DNA from: Papaver somniferum | Taxonomy: Eukaryota > Streptophyta > Magnoliopsida > Ranunculales > Papaveraceae | Assembly (NCBI RefSeq): GCF_003573695.1 | Contig: NC_039358.1 | Span: 159,702,920 to 159,766,919, forward strand | Direction of reading: 5' to 3' | DNA length: 64,000 nucleotides | In this document: positions 12,949 through 23,288 of the stretch, piece after piece | Layout of the letters: each line of letters starts with the position of its first letter | How positions within the stretch are numbered: the stretch's first letter is position 1 | Notes under the pieces: generated by a model | The model's input: the letters and a program-made list of their open reading frames with translations, nothing else | Databases searched by the model: none | What the model was told of the DNA's origin: nothing | Position numbers and translations under genes: made by a program

Positions 12949-13990
12949 ATGGATTATAATTTATTTGGTTACCTAGATCCTTACCAAGTTCGTCAAAAGG
13001 TGGTCATGGAAAGGATTTTAAATACTTGGAAATCAGTAGATCGAAAGACAAAGGAAATGTATGCGGTGGAACTCCATTTAATGGATGAAACGGTAAGAAA
13101 TCCCCCTTTGGATGCATATCTCTTGAATTATGTAGGGAAAATATATGTTTATTACAGATCACAGAAAACCCAGAAGCATGCAAAGGTACAAAGCACTCGA
13201 TAGAAATGTTAGAAACCCAGCTGGTGGAAGGGAATTTGTATTCCATCGAAATGTTTAATCTCTCTGCCTCAAAGAGAAGTTTCCGCATTGTTGACTATAA
13301 ACACGTTTTGTGGTTTATCAAGTTCCGTGAAGTGAAACAACTATGCATTGGTGAATCAGGCTTTCCTGACCAAAAATTTAATTTTATAAATTTCAAAAGT
13401 GCGGAAAAAGTGAAGGACACCACACTATCTAAGTAAGAGCTGAGCTACCCTTGTATTTTCCATGCGACATATATAAGATACATATAATTGATAACATTGT
13501 TACTTGCAGATACTATTGGAAGATTAGAATCTTTTTCAGGTATTACTATGGTTGCATTTGATGGTCAAAAAGGGTCTGGCGAAGTTCATAAGAGAGAGAT
13601 AGTCATCGAAGATACAAAGTAAGTAACTCTGATTTAAAAGGTATACTATTTCTAAATTATGAACCAAGATCCTTAATAATTTGATGATTAATCTTATGAT
13701 ATTGTTGTTTGGGTTGGTGCAAATCAGTAGAAGAGGGTGTGGTAGAGAAACACATGAATATTCTGATAATTTTAATTATTACTGGAACGTTTGTAAGCGA
13801 GTTCCAAGGTTAGAGGTCTGTTACTAATTAACCGCAAAAAGTGTTGATATTAGCGTTTATTCACCTAACATACAAATATACCTTGCAACAAGTGCACTTG
13901 CATTAGCTGCTACCATTTCATATAGAGTGTTGATCAATTTGGATATACCAAAAGTCAATAAATTGAAGGAAAAGTAAGTGTGTGGAATAA
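12949..13990 (+). pseudogene. RPA70-like single-strand DNA-binding gene, OB-fold part (Helitron type)
   Basis: The frames at 12949-13203 and 13206-13436 encode an OB-fold-like stretch with LVEGNLYSIEMFNL followed by FRIVDYKHVLWF. This matches the DUF223/RPA first OB fold found in transposon-associated RPA proteins. After an intron-like gap, 13510-13620 reads GRLESFSGITMVAFDG then HKREIVIEDT, matching the second OB fold. Further on (about 13850-13975) comes ALAATISYRVLINLDIP, resembling the segment just before the C-terminal domain. RPA70 binds single-stranded DNA. Copies of this kind are carried by plant Helitrons, presumably for rolling-circle transfer. Frame jumps and stops between blocks may be introns or decay. 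Host RPA1 is less likely because of the divergence and the Helitron context. Confidence 0.6.
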
Positions 13991-14169
13991 AATTGGGACT
14001 ATATGACTTTTATTACGTACTACAACTACAAAATTAATTTATATAGGCTTCATCAGTACATAATATAATCATAATGATTAGCTCGCCACAACCGGATAAT
14101 CCAAACGAAAATAAAAATTTCATACATGAAACAACTGACAAGACACAATACAATGAAAATATATTAAAC

Positions 14170-14448
14170 GGTTAAATTTTTTAACTGCTAGAATAAAACA
14201 TAACTAAATGTGTGTTGCTTCGAGTAAATTACAGGGTAAAACATGCACTTGCGAGGCGACAATATTGGCTTGGTTGAGAACATATAATGGTACTAGCATG
14301 AAACAGATGTAATAAAAAAATTAAGTACGAAAAAGACGGGGAACGCTTGGTATATCAAGTGCAAAAACAAATTTGAAGATGATATACCATGGTGAGAACA
14401 AACGACATTTTTGAATAAATGAATGGAAAATACTTCGATACTTACTAA
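14170..14448 (+). pseudogene. RPA-like C-terminal domain, zinc-ribbon half (copy A, 5' part)
   Basis: Read across two frames, this gives a CNKK block, then KYEKDGERLVYQ and CKNKFEDDIPW, resembling the zinc ribbon at the start of the RPA70 C-terminal DNA-binding domain. It stops abruptly at 14448, where a solo LTR is inserted. The continuation is at 16102. A near-identical uninterrupted copy lies at 18690-19100 and shows the two halves were once contiguous. Confidence 0.6.
14444..14448. repeat. Target-site duplication ACTAA, left
   Basis: ACTAA directly precedes the TG end of the solo LTR and recurs at 16102-16106 directly after its CA end. The paralogue near 18950 has a single ACTAA at this place. 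Confidence 0.85.
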
Positions 14449-16101
14449 TGATAGACACATTTTTGTGTCTAATTTGATCTCAATACTATATATTGTTGGT
14501 ACTCGATTTTGTGCTAATTTTGTTATTTTATGTGTTTGTAGGCATTTTTGGGAAATAAACATTTTTGGAAAATTCGGCTCGAAAAGTTGATTTTGGCCCT
14601 CGGAAGACATTTGTTATACGGACCCTAGAATTGGCTAAGGGGTACCCACGGCTATGTATAGCCCAAATTCATCTTGAGCACCCATCTTCTCTGTTTGAAT
14701 TATTATTTTTTGGCGGGAATTTTTGGAAAGGGGAGAATAGAATTAGGGTTCGTCATTTGGGCTTGTTCTAAGGAGACTCAATGGTTAAATTTCATGGGAA
14801 GGCCTGTTTAAGCTTAACAGGCATGGTATGATCGATGCTTTGAGTTAAAATTGGCTGGAGCGTCCGTCGGAAGAAATCAGGGAAGTGCTATTTTTCTTGG
14901 AAAACCCGAGAAGGTTGTTTTGGATTTGGAAGTTATTTAGAGAGATGCAACGTGGGAAATCGATAAAAAATCTGTTGTGTTGGGTCTGTTTCATCTAAAC
15001 AGGAGTGGTAAGTCCATCAAATTCGAAGCAATATGGATGCAACGTGGGATTGAAGTGAAACATAGGTTGAATGATACTCGGGATTATGTTGGGTTGTGTT
15101 GGAGAGTTTGCGAGTGTTTTCAGCGTGTTGACTCATTCTTTCATGTGTTGGCAGCATGTTTGAAGCATTTACTCACTGGATGACAGCGTCAGAAGACTAA
15201 AAAGGGAAGAAAATATTCCCGAGGATATGTTCTTTACTGCCGAGTAATGGAAGAATATTGGAAGTAATTGAACGAGATTTCTTGGGGATGTTACCTATAT
15301 AAAGGGTGCTGGTGTATCAGAGAGGGGGATGGAGAGTTAGGGGTTAGAACAGAGAGCAACAGAGTGATCAAATCACGAGTTGCAAAGAGAAGTTTCTGCT
15401 GCTGCAGAGAAGATGAACATGAAGAACATTAGCTGTTAAGGACAGTCGTTTTCTAGGGTCGTATATTTCAAGCTGTTCTGTAACAGTCCATTAGTCACGC
15501 TTATCTTCAGTTAGTAACACCTCTTGTAACAGTGTTTCTTTGTAACAGTTGCATCTGTAACAATTATAATTGTTACAAAGGCCCTGTTTTATACCTTTTC
15601 TCCTTGTAAACACCTTTTTGAGCAATGAAAAATTCCTTTAGTGTGTTTTCACCATGCGGATCTAGACCCTATCACTGGGACAACGGAGGAAGCAACTTTT
15701 CATGATTGTGGTAAATGAATTAATTCTTTTATTGACTTTTTGCATAGATTTAATTGCTTTATGATTTCTATTAATTATTTGTTATTTTTTTAGATGCCGC
15801 ATGCTTAGTTCTAAATACTTTAGATGCGTCATGCTTTTAACTTACAAATAATATTTTACGAAATCTATTTTTGGCAAAGAACTAGAGTCACAACTTCTTT
15901 TGTTTGAGCTATATTGTCTAGAGTTAATGAGTGAACCATAACAATATGAAAAGTAGTGGAATCCCGCGTCTCAGCGTCTCTTCATCTTGTGACAAATTGT
16001 GTATATATATTTTTAGTGTTTTTCCTTTATTAATCCTAAAAACAATTTCAACAAGTCTGAGTGAACGACAACTCTACTTACCACTATATAAAATCATATC
16101 A
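14449..16101 (+). mobile_element. Solo LTR of a Ty3-type retrotransposon (1.65 kb)
   Basis: The segment begins TGATAGACACATTTTTGTGT and ends ATATCA, the TG...CA ends of an LTR. It is bounded by the 5-base duplication ACTAA. The paralogous copy at about 18690-19100 runs straight through the same point without it, so the insertion is directly shown. A TATATAAA box lies at 15296-15303, followed by about 300 bases of likely transcribed leader. An AATGAAA poly(A)-signal-like motif sits near 15624. The start resembles LTRs of large plant Ty3 elements by memory. No gag or pol frame lies inside. The open frames at 14565-15183 are chance frames in the LTR. It arose by recombination between two LTRs. 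Confidence 0.85.
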
Positions 16102-16106
16102 ACTAA

Positions 16107-16430
16107 CCCCTTATAATATACACAAGTACAAATTGAATTTGGTTGTAAAGGATGACAGGGTATTCATAATGATGGGAAAGACTACAAATAAGTTGATGAA
16201 ATGCACTGCCAAAGAATATGTAGATTACCTGGAAAGATGCAACGAGGTAACAACATATTAGTTTCGACAATTAACTTGATTATAGATAGATGTACTATGG
16301 AATCATGCTCACCATATTATTTATTTCAAAATGCAGATTGACAAGGGAGAAAAAGAAAAAAGGTGATTCAACCGAATCAAGGACAACATCTCTGTTTTCA
16401 AATTGGTAATACATGAATATAATAAGCAAC
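16107..16430 (+). pseudogene. RPA-like C-terminal OB fold (copy A, 3' part)
   Basis: The frame reads YKLNLVVKDDRVFIMMGKTTNKL then CTAKEYVDYL, the typical strand pattern of the RPA70 C-terminal OB fold (RYKL.V.V.D.TG...F.MFG...KL...A.E). After an intron-like gap ending in GCAG near 16335, the next exon-like block continues with DKGEKEK and FKLVIHEYNIS. It is separated from its zinc-ribbon half (14170-14448) by the solo LTR, so this copy cannot be expressed normally. Confidence 0.65.
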
Positions 16431-17428
16431 CTATCTGACAATGTTACAGTCTAAAAAATAATCCGTCTAGAAGGCCAAAAAGAGGATTTAGATGTTGATA
16501 CCGAATACCAGGTAGATTCTCCGTTGATTGGTACTAAAGCATTTTTTTTTTCAAATATAAATCGTTGTTTATATGTAAAGCTCTATTTCTCTACATGGTT
16601 TAGGTCGCGAAAGATATGTTACACATACTACCAAAGAGAAGGACAATGAGACATTTAACAGAGGTAGAAGACGTCCATTAATTAATGACGAGGAAACAAA
16701 TAGTCAAACCACACCGAAAAATACTCGGTGTTGATTGAAAAGGAAGTACACTTCGATGATGAAGAGTATGCAGCAAATTATTTTTTGAATATTAATCTGG
16801 AAAAAAACAACGGATTGGTTTAGCTATAATTATTTACTTTAAAAATATGATTATTGGTAAATTTGATTAGTCTTTTCAGTACATGCTTCTACGTTAAGGT
16901 TCGGATAAATTTTTATAGATTTTTTTAAATTTAAAATGTTTTTGGTTATTATTCTACGAAGTTATTTAGCACACTCAATGGACTAAATCATTATTTAACT
17001 TTTTTTAATTAAGGATTATTGATGCTCTTTCCTGGAGACCTAAAATGTGATATTTATAATAAGGATGCTTATAGGAAATCAAGTAATTAACCTTTTTTGG
17101 TTTTTGGGTGGTGCTCATTACAGATTGTTGGTGTAATCAGTTCCTTGACAACTTGGCTTAGGACAATATTCTATTGTTTATCATAATGTCCAGAGTTCGA
17201 CATAATATTTGACCACATTGTGGTATAGTTTTTTGCTTAGCATTTACGTTACATAGGTTCATGTGTGATCCCAGCAGCTTAGACCATCGGTTGTCGCAGT
17301 TCAGTCGAGCTCAAACTTCTCGTTATAACCATCACTTATTACATTTAATATAAGGTAGGGTAGTCAAGTTAACATCTCCAAGTATTAGTAAATTTGGAAT
17401 GTGGCAAGGTATTCATCCCCGGGTAATT
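16247..17428 (+). repeat. Tandem duplication, unit A (about 1.18 kb)
   Basis: The last RPA-like exon and about 900 bases of downstream non-coding DNA are repeated immediately downstream with a period of 1180-1182 bases. Anchors: AATCATGCTCACCATATTAT at 16301 and 17481, and GTATTCATC near 17409 and 18591. Small indels are scattered between the copies, so the duplication is not recent. Confidence 0.85.
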
Positions 17429-18610
17429 AACCACATATTAGTTTCGATAATTAACTTGAATATATATTGATGTATTATGGAATCATGCTCACCATATTAT
17501 TTATTTCAAAATAAAGATTAACAAGGAAGAAAAAGAAAACAGGTGGTTCAACCGAATCAAGGACAATATCTCTGTTTTCAAATTGGTAATACATGAGTAT
17601 AATATAACAAACCCATCTGACAATTTTACAGTCCAAAAAACACTTCGTCTAGAAGGCCAAAAAGAGGATTTAGATGTTGATACCGAACCAGCTAGATTCT
17701 CCGGCAATTGGAACTAAAACATTATTTTTTTCAAATATAAATCGTTGTTTATATGTAAAACTCTATTTCTCTACATGGTTTAGGTCACGAAAAAAAATGA
17801 TACACATACTACAAGAGATTAGGACAAGGAGACATTTAACAGGGATAAAAAACGTTCATTAAGTAATGACGAGGAAACAAAGAATCAAACTACACCGCCT
17901 AAAAATACTCGGTGCTGATTGAAAAGAAAGTACACTTCGATGATGAAGACTATGCAGCCAATTATTCTTTGAATACTAATGTGGAAAAAAAATGGATTGG
18001 TTTAGCAATAGTTATTTATTTTAAAAATATGACTATTACAAGATTTGATTACTCTTTTCAGTACAAGCTTCTACGTTAAGGTTCAGTTAAATTTTTATAG
18101 ATTTTTTTTAAAGTTAAAATGTTTTATGTTATTATTCTACGAAGTTATTCGGCATACTCAATGGACTAAATCTATGTTTCACTTTTTTTAATTAAGGATA
18201 ATTGATGTTCTTTCCTGGAAACCTAAAGTGTGATATTTATAATAAAGATGCTTATGATAAATCAAGTAATTAACCTTTTTTGGTTTTTGGGTGGTGCTCA
18301 TTACAGATTGTTGGTGTAATCAGTTCCTTGACAATTTGGTTTAGGAAAATATTCTATTGTCTACCATAATGTCCAGAGTTCGACAAAATATTTGACCACA
18401 TTATGGTATAGTTTTTTGCTTAACATTTACGTACATAGGTCCATGTGTGATTCCAGCAGCTTAGACCATTAGTCGTCGCAGTTTAGTCAAGCTCTAACTT
18501 CTTGCTACAACCATCACTTATCGCATTTAATATAAGGTAGGATAGTCAAGTTAATATCTCCAAGTATTATTAAATTTGCAATGTGGAAAGGTATTCATCT
18601 CTGGGTAACT
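17429..18610 (+). repeat. Tandem duplication, unit B
   Basis: This is the second copy of the 1.18 kb unit. It holds the final RPA-like exon (KEKENRW, FNRIKDNISVFKL) without the OB-fold exon that precedes it in unit A, so the junction fell in the intron. Coding frames are broken. Confidence 0.8.
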
Positions 18611-18689
18611 GATTATCAAGTTACAGGTTCAATACTTCAAACACCAAACCATACTTACTAAGATGGAAAAGCAATGTTCGCAATAATTG

Positions 18690-19807
18690 GATGTAGTTAG
18701 AATAAAATATAGATAATGTGTGCTGCTTCGAGTAAATTACAGGGTAAAACATGAACTTGCGAGGCGACAATTCTGGCTTGGTTGAGAACAGATAATGGTA
18801 TTAGCATGAAACAGATGTAAGAAAAATGTTAAGTACGAAGAAGATGAGGAACGCTTGGTATATCAAGTGCAAAAACAAATTTGAAGATGATATACCATGG
18901 TGAGAACAAACGACATTTTTGAATAAATGGATGGATAATACTTCGATACTTACTAACGCCATATAATATACACAAGTACAAATTGAATTTGGCTGTAAAG
19001 GATGACAGGGTATTCATTTTGATGGGAAAGACGACACATAAGTTGATGAAATGCACTGCCAAAGAATATGTATATTACCTGGAAAGATGCAACGAGATAA
19101 AAACATATTAATTTCGACAATTAACTTGATTATAGATAGTTGTAATATGGAATCATGCTCACCATATTATTTATTTCAAAATGAAGATTAACAAGGGAGA
19201 AAAAGAAAACAGGTGGTTCAACCGAATCAAGGACAACATCTCTGTTTTCAAATTGGTAATACATGAGTATAATATATAAAACCTATCTGACAATTTTAAA
19301 GTCCTAAAAGTACTCCATCTAGAAGGCTAAAAAGAGGATTTAGATGTTGATACCGAATACCAGGTAGATTCCCCGGCGATTGGTACTAAAGCATTTTTTT
19401 TTCCAAATATAAATCGTTGTTTATACGTAAAGCTCTATTTCTATACATGGTTTAGGTCGCGAAAGAAATGTTATACATACTACCAGATATAAGGACAAGG
19501 AGACATTTACCAAAGGTAGAAAATTTTCATTAAGTAATGACGAGGAAACAAAGAATCAAACCACACCGTCCAAAAATACTCGGTGCTGACTGAAAAGAAA
19601 GTACACTTCGAAAATGAAGAGTATGCAGCCAATTGTTTCCATAATAGTTTCAAACGATTAAGAGAAAAATATATCTCCACAACAAGATTTCGAACGTCGA
19701 GTCAAAATAGTTCAATAGATGAAGAACATATTGTTATCAATAAACCAATGTTATGTACGACAAAACATAAGAAACTCTACAGACAAGACCCTTATTTCCT
19801 TAATTAG
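18690..19807 (+). pseudogene. RPA-like C-terminal domain, copy C (uninterrupted)
   Basis: It matches 14170-14448 joined directly to 16102 onward: zinc-ribbon-like block, ACTAA junction near 18953, OB-fold block (KLNLAVKDDRVFILMGKTTHKLMKC), intron-like gap, and final exon-like block from about 19185. After about 19640 it departs from copies A and B and continues with an open frame (19583-19807) ending in YRQDPYFLN, possibly the true C-terminus. The sequence is still broken by stops in places. It is the best template for how the gene looked before the LTR insertion. Confidence 0.6.
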
Positions 19808-20500
19808 AAAACGAATATATTCCGAAGAAACATATGAGTTGGAACGACATATACATGGAGAACAATATCACTAAGAGATTACACTATTGGGTGAACTGTA
19901 ATTACAATAGGATTATATATATGTATATCGAAAAGAAAGGACAAAAACACGAGCTAACAAAATTTTAACAATATAAAAAATTAGAAAAAGATTGGAATGG
20001 CATCACGTTTAGCCAATTTTTAGAATTAGATGACACTAACGAAATAAACAATGCAGGAAAAAAATCTACAACTCATCTATCGTCACATGACGATAAAATT
20101 ATACAACTCATCTGTTGTATGCGAAGCATTGTACTGGGGAAAACGTTCATAGAAAATTTAGAGTCTAATTAGGGGCCAGATGCAAAAGAACAACTAAGAC
20201 ATCTTGCAACTTAAAAAAACAGGAAATTTTTGTTTCCAGAAATTGTTTTGAATAAAAAAATAATTAAAGAAATTGACGGAGAAGTGATTTCATTCCTAAG
20301 AAAACAAGTAACCGAACAGATATATGGAGAGCATGATATGAGGAATTTTTTCCCAAACCATGGATCTGAAGGACATGTCGTAGAATTTGGGAAATATTAT
20401 TACAAGGATGAACGAAAAGTAAAAAGAAAAAAAGAGACAAGAATGTTAACATTCATCCACAACAAACATACATTGTAAACATGGACAGAATATGGGATCA
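19808..20500 (+). pseudogene. Unrecognised degraded coding-like stretch after RPA copy C
   Basis: Several lysine- and glutamate-rich frames run on in the + direction (for example 20230-20478, with EIDGEVISFLRKQVTEQIYG). They are separated by stops. The composition looks coding-derived, but I recognise no domain. It could be the tail of the Helitron cargo. Confidence 0.3.
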
Positions 20501-22430
20501 AGAAAGAAAGAAAATACACAAAGAAGGTCTTATAATATATATAACTGAAAAAATATTATGGAAGTCGAGCACAATTCAAATACAAATAAATGACTAGACG
20601 AATTCAGATATGATTAAAAGGCTATGTGATACTACATTTTACAATAATCTTATGATTGTTTTCATATCGTTTTTTAATCAACATATATTACTGCTTTGTT
20701 ATTTCTGTTGAACGTAATATATGTACTAATGAAGAGTACAATAGGTATCGATATGTGCGTATCTAAGGTTTTTAAATTTTTTTTTTTTTTTTGTAATTAT
20801 TGAGTTACTCTGTTATAAGGGTTACGTTTTTACGTTCCCAATTTTTTTTAATGGATTCTTCCAATTTTTATATACTCAATGAGAGTTTTTGTTGATTAGT
20901 GTCCCATATGTTTTGATATCATTTTTTTAATATCAAGTTTTTTAACATCTGTTTGGTTGTGTTGGTTGAAGGAATATGATTTATTTTTTAAAATAATTTC
21001 AAAATTAAGTGTTATCATATACACTCTTAAGTATGTAGTAGTAACTGCTCTCTTCCTCAAATTCTTTAAAATTGAATTTTATACCAACCTTCTTTTTCTT
21101 TTTCTTTTTCTTGAAGCATATTCACCAATCTTTGGCTGATAAGCAGAACCAATAGTACATTATATTTTTTCCTATCGACATGTATTTTATAGAATACTTT
21201 TCATTAAATATATAGACCACATCATTATGGTCTTATAACATGCATTTTCATGATTGGGGAGAATCATAAATTCACAAGTAGTATTTTCAGTGAATTAAAA
21301 ATAACATGCGAAGATAATTGAGAGTCTAAGTAATTTCGTCCTCCATTAAAAAATGACAGTTGATTAAAAATTGAAATATTGTTTAAGTTCCAAATTTAGC
21401 ATGCCGATATACCAACTACTTTTACCTAATCTGGGAGCTTAGACGTATTGATGCATTAGTGTCACGTTATTATAGTACCTACACTCTACTACATGTCCTT
21501 TGTGTAAGCTCGCCTTAGCTTGTCCAGATTAGGCTCACAATCACATGTTAAGTAAATCACATTTGTTTAGATAGAAACAACTACCATACTGTATTTCCGA
21601 CGTAAAACACCATCAATTTAATTTTTCATGGAGTTGACCCAATTTGAGCACTCATGTTTTGTATCATTCTCCGAGTATATTTAAATATGTTGTGTAGAGA
21701 AAAAAGGTCATCCCTTTTGTTGCTCTCTGATCGTTATACCCATTATGTACTAAGCTAAACTAATTTATAGTTGTCAACATGGATCCATCTGTTATTTTGA
21801 TTTCTCTATTTCGGTGTAAAGTAACGATGATTGGTTTTGAAACTAATAAGAGATGAAATAATATTCATTATTTTGGATACATTAACTAAGTTGTAATCTT
21901 TTTTAATGTATTGTTACAAAGGAATAAAGTGCGTACACTTAACACTATAACGAGAGGTTGATGCGGGGTCGTAAGCGTATTGGAATGCCCAAAAGAGGCT
22001 TGAAATTCATGGACGGGTCAAAGCCGTATGCATTCACTTTTGAGAGTAGTTTTAAATGGATATAAATTCTTTTGTTATCTTAGTCAATTAACATCCATGG
22101 CAAGGTATGCTATAACTCCACTTTATGTTGGTCACATTATCTTATGGTTTCATTAGGTTTTCGGCTATGTCAAAGGCATTTTTCGCCGATAATGTTCACG
22201 TATAATCAATGATTACCATTTTATTATCCTGGAATCAATGAATAAAATAGAAATCAAGGAATTTATTTTAAGAACTCACCAACAATAATATCAAAATAAC
22301 ATAAACCAAGATAATTACAAAAGCATGTTAATGATACTTTAAAATATTCTCACATAACATACTAAACTTTTAACTCTGTGTCGGATACCGAAGATTACAT
22401 GGTACATGACACTAGGCATAGGTTGAGTCG
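20501..22430. other. AT-rich spacer with poly-T tracts
   Basis: Nothing identifiable is present. There is a run of about 17 T near 20775. GGGTCGTAAG near 21965 recurs as GGGGCCGTAAG at 22430, a weak dispersed repeat. Short open frames (20957-21139) are hydrophobic by chance from AT richness. Confidence 0.35.
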
Positions 22431-22439
22431 GGGCCGTAA

Positions 22440-22720
22440 GGCGCCGATGATACCTAGTTTGAATAATAAAACAAACCAGATTAGCTGGTTCAGTAGTTCT
22501 ATCTTAGATGATAGTCTTTCCATTTTAAACAATCTTATTTTTTATAAAATCAGACATGTTAGTAGGAATTCTGAGTGTCTATCTTTTGCAGATGCTGCCG
22601 ACAAACATTGTAGGCAGCATAATAGATCTGAAGAATGGAAGGAATCAGTACCCTCATTCTTACAACATTTGTAATCCAGTTTTTCATTAATGCATTATAT
22701 TTTCTTAGCAAAAAAAAAAA
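22440..22720 (+). mobile_element. 5'-truncated LINE 3' end (RNase H tail fragment)
   Basis: The frame ending at 22674 reads ISWFSSSILDDSLSILNNLI, then KIRHVSRNSECLSFADAADK, and closes EEWKESVPSFLQHL. This follows the C-terminal end of the RNase H domain of plant L1-like LINE ORF2 (HVSR..N.LAD.LAK ... EEW...P.FL). A short 3' tail and A10 (about 22710-22719) follow. Everything upstream of this point in the LINE is missing, which is typical of 5'-truncated insertion. Confidence 0.65.
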
Positions 22721-22818
22721 GTTTAAGGAATTTAGCTGTGAAATTATTGCAACTTGGAACAATTTAAGTGTTTCTTTATACTAGTGGATGTCCATCTTAG
22801 AGCTTGAAATTTATTCGA

Positions 22819-22854
<36 letters not shown>

Positions 22855-22975
22855 GAGTTCAAGGAATTTAGCCGTGAAATTATTGCAACTTTGAACAGAT
22901 TCAGTATTACTTTAGATTTATACTAGTGGATGTCCAACTAAGAGACTGATATTTATTCAAGAACAAAAGTATGTT
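22721..22975 (+). repeat. Direct repeat of about 120 bases around a TA microsatellite
   Basis: The phrase AAGGAATTTAGC.GTGAAATT at about 22724 recurs at 22860. Both copies continue through CTAGTGGATGTCCA and end in ATTTATTC. A (TA)n run of about 17 units (22820-22852) separates them. Confidence 0.75.
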
Positions 22976-23271
22976 TTGAATGTATATTTCGTAAAGCCAC
23001 AGAACATGTTAGAGGAGTTGCAGCTAGCACCGACGGTGTTTTGAAGACAACATTACCCTATACTAGTAATCAATTCGTCTAGGAGATTCGATACAAAAGT
23101 GAGTACATTTTAAATACTGAAATACTTGGTAAAATCCTAGCACATATGTATATATAGATAGACCATTAAGATCACTACAGAACTCCCATGACAATTGATA
23201 TACCCTATATGTATAAAGTATGTAATCCTGATGTGGGTCCAGAGGCGATTTTACACTTTTCTTCTTTGTTG
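22976..23271. other. Short spacer, nothing recognised
   Basis: No gene or repeat boundary was seen apart from the left target duplication of the following LINE at its right edge. Confidence 0.4.
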
Positions 23272-23288
23272 AAAATCCACCTCAACAA

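Noticed and set aside
14565..15183. Open frames within the solo LTR
   Set aside because: They match no gag or pol domain and fall in the region between the TG end and the TATA box of the LTR.
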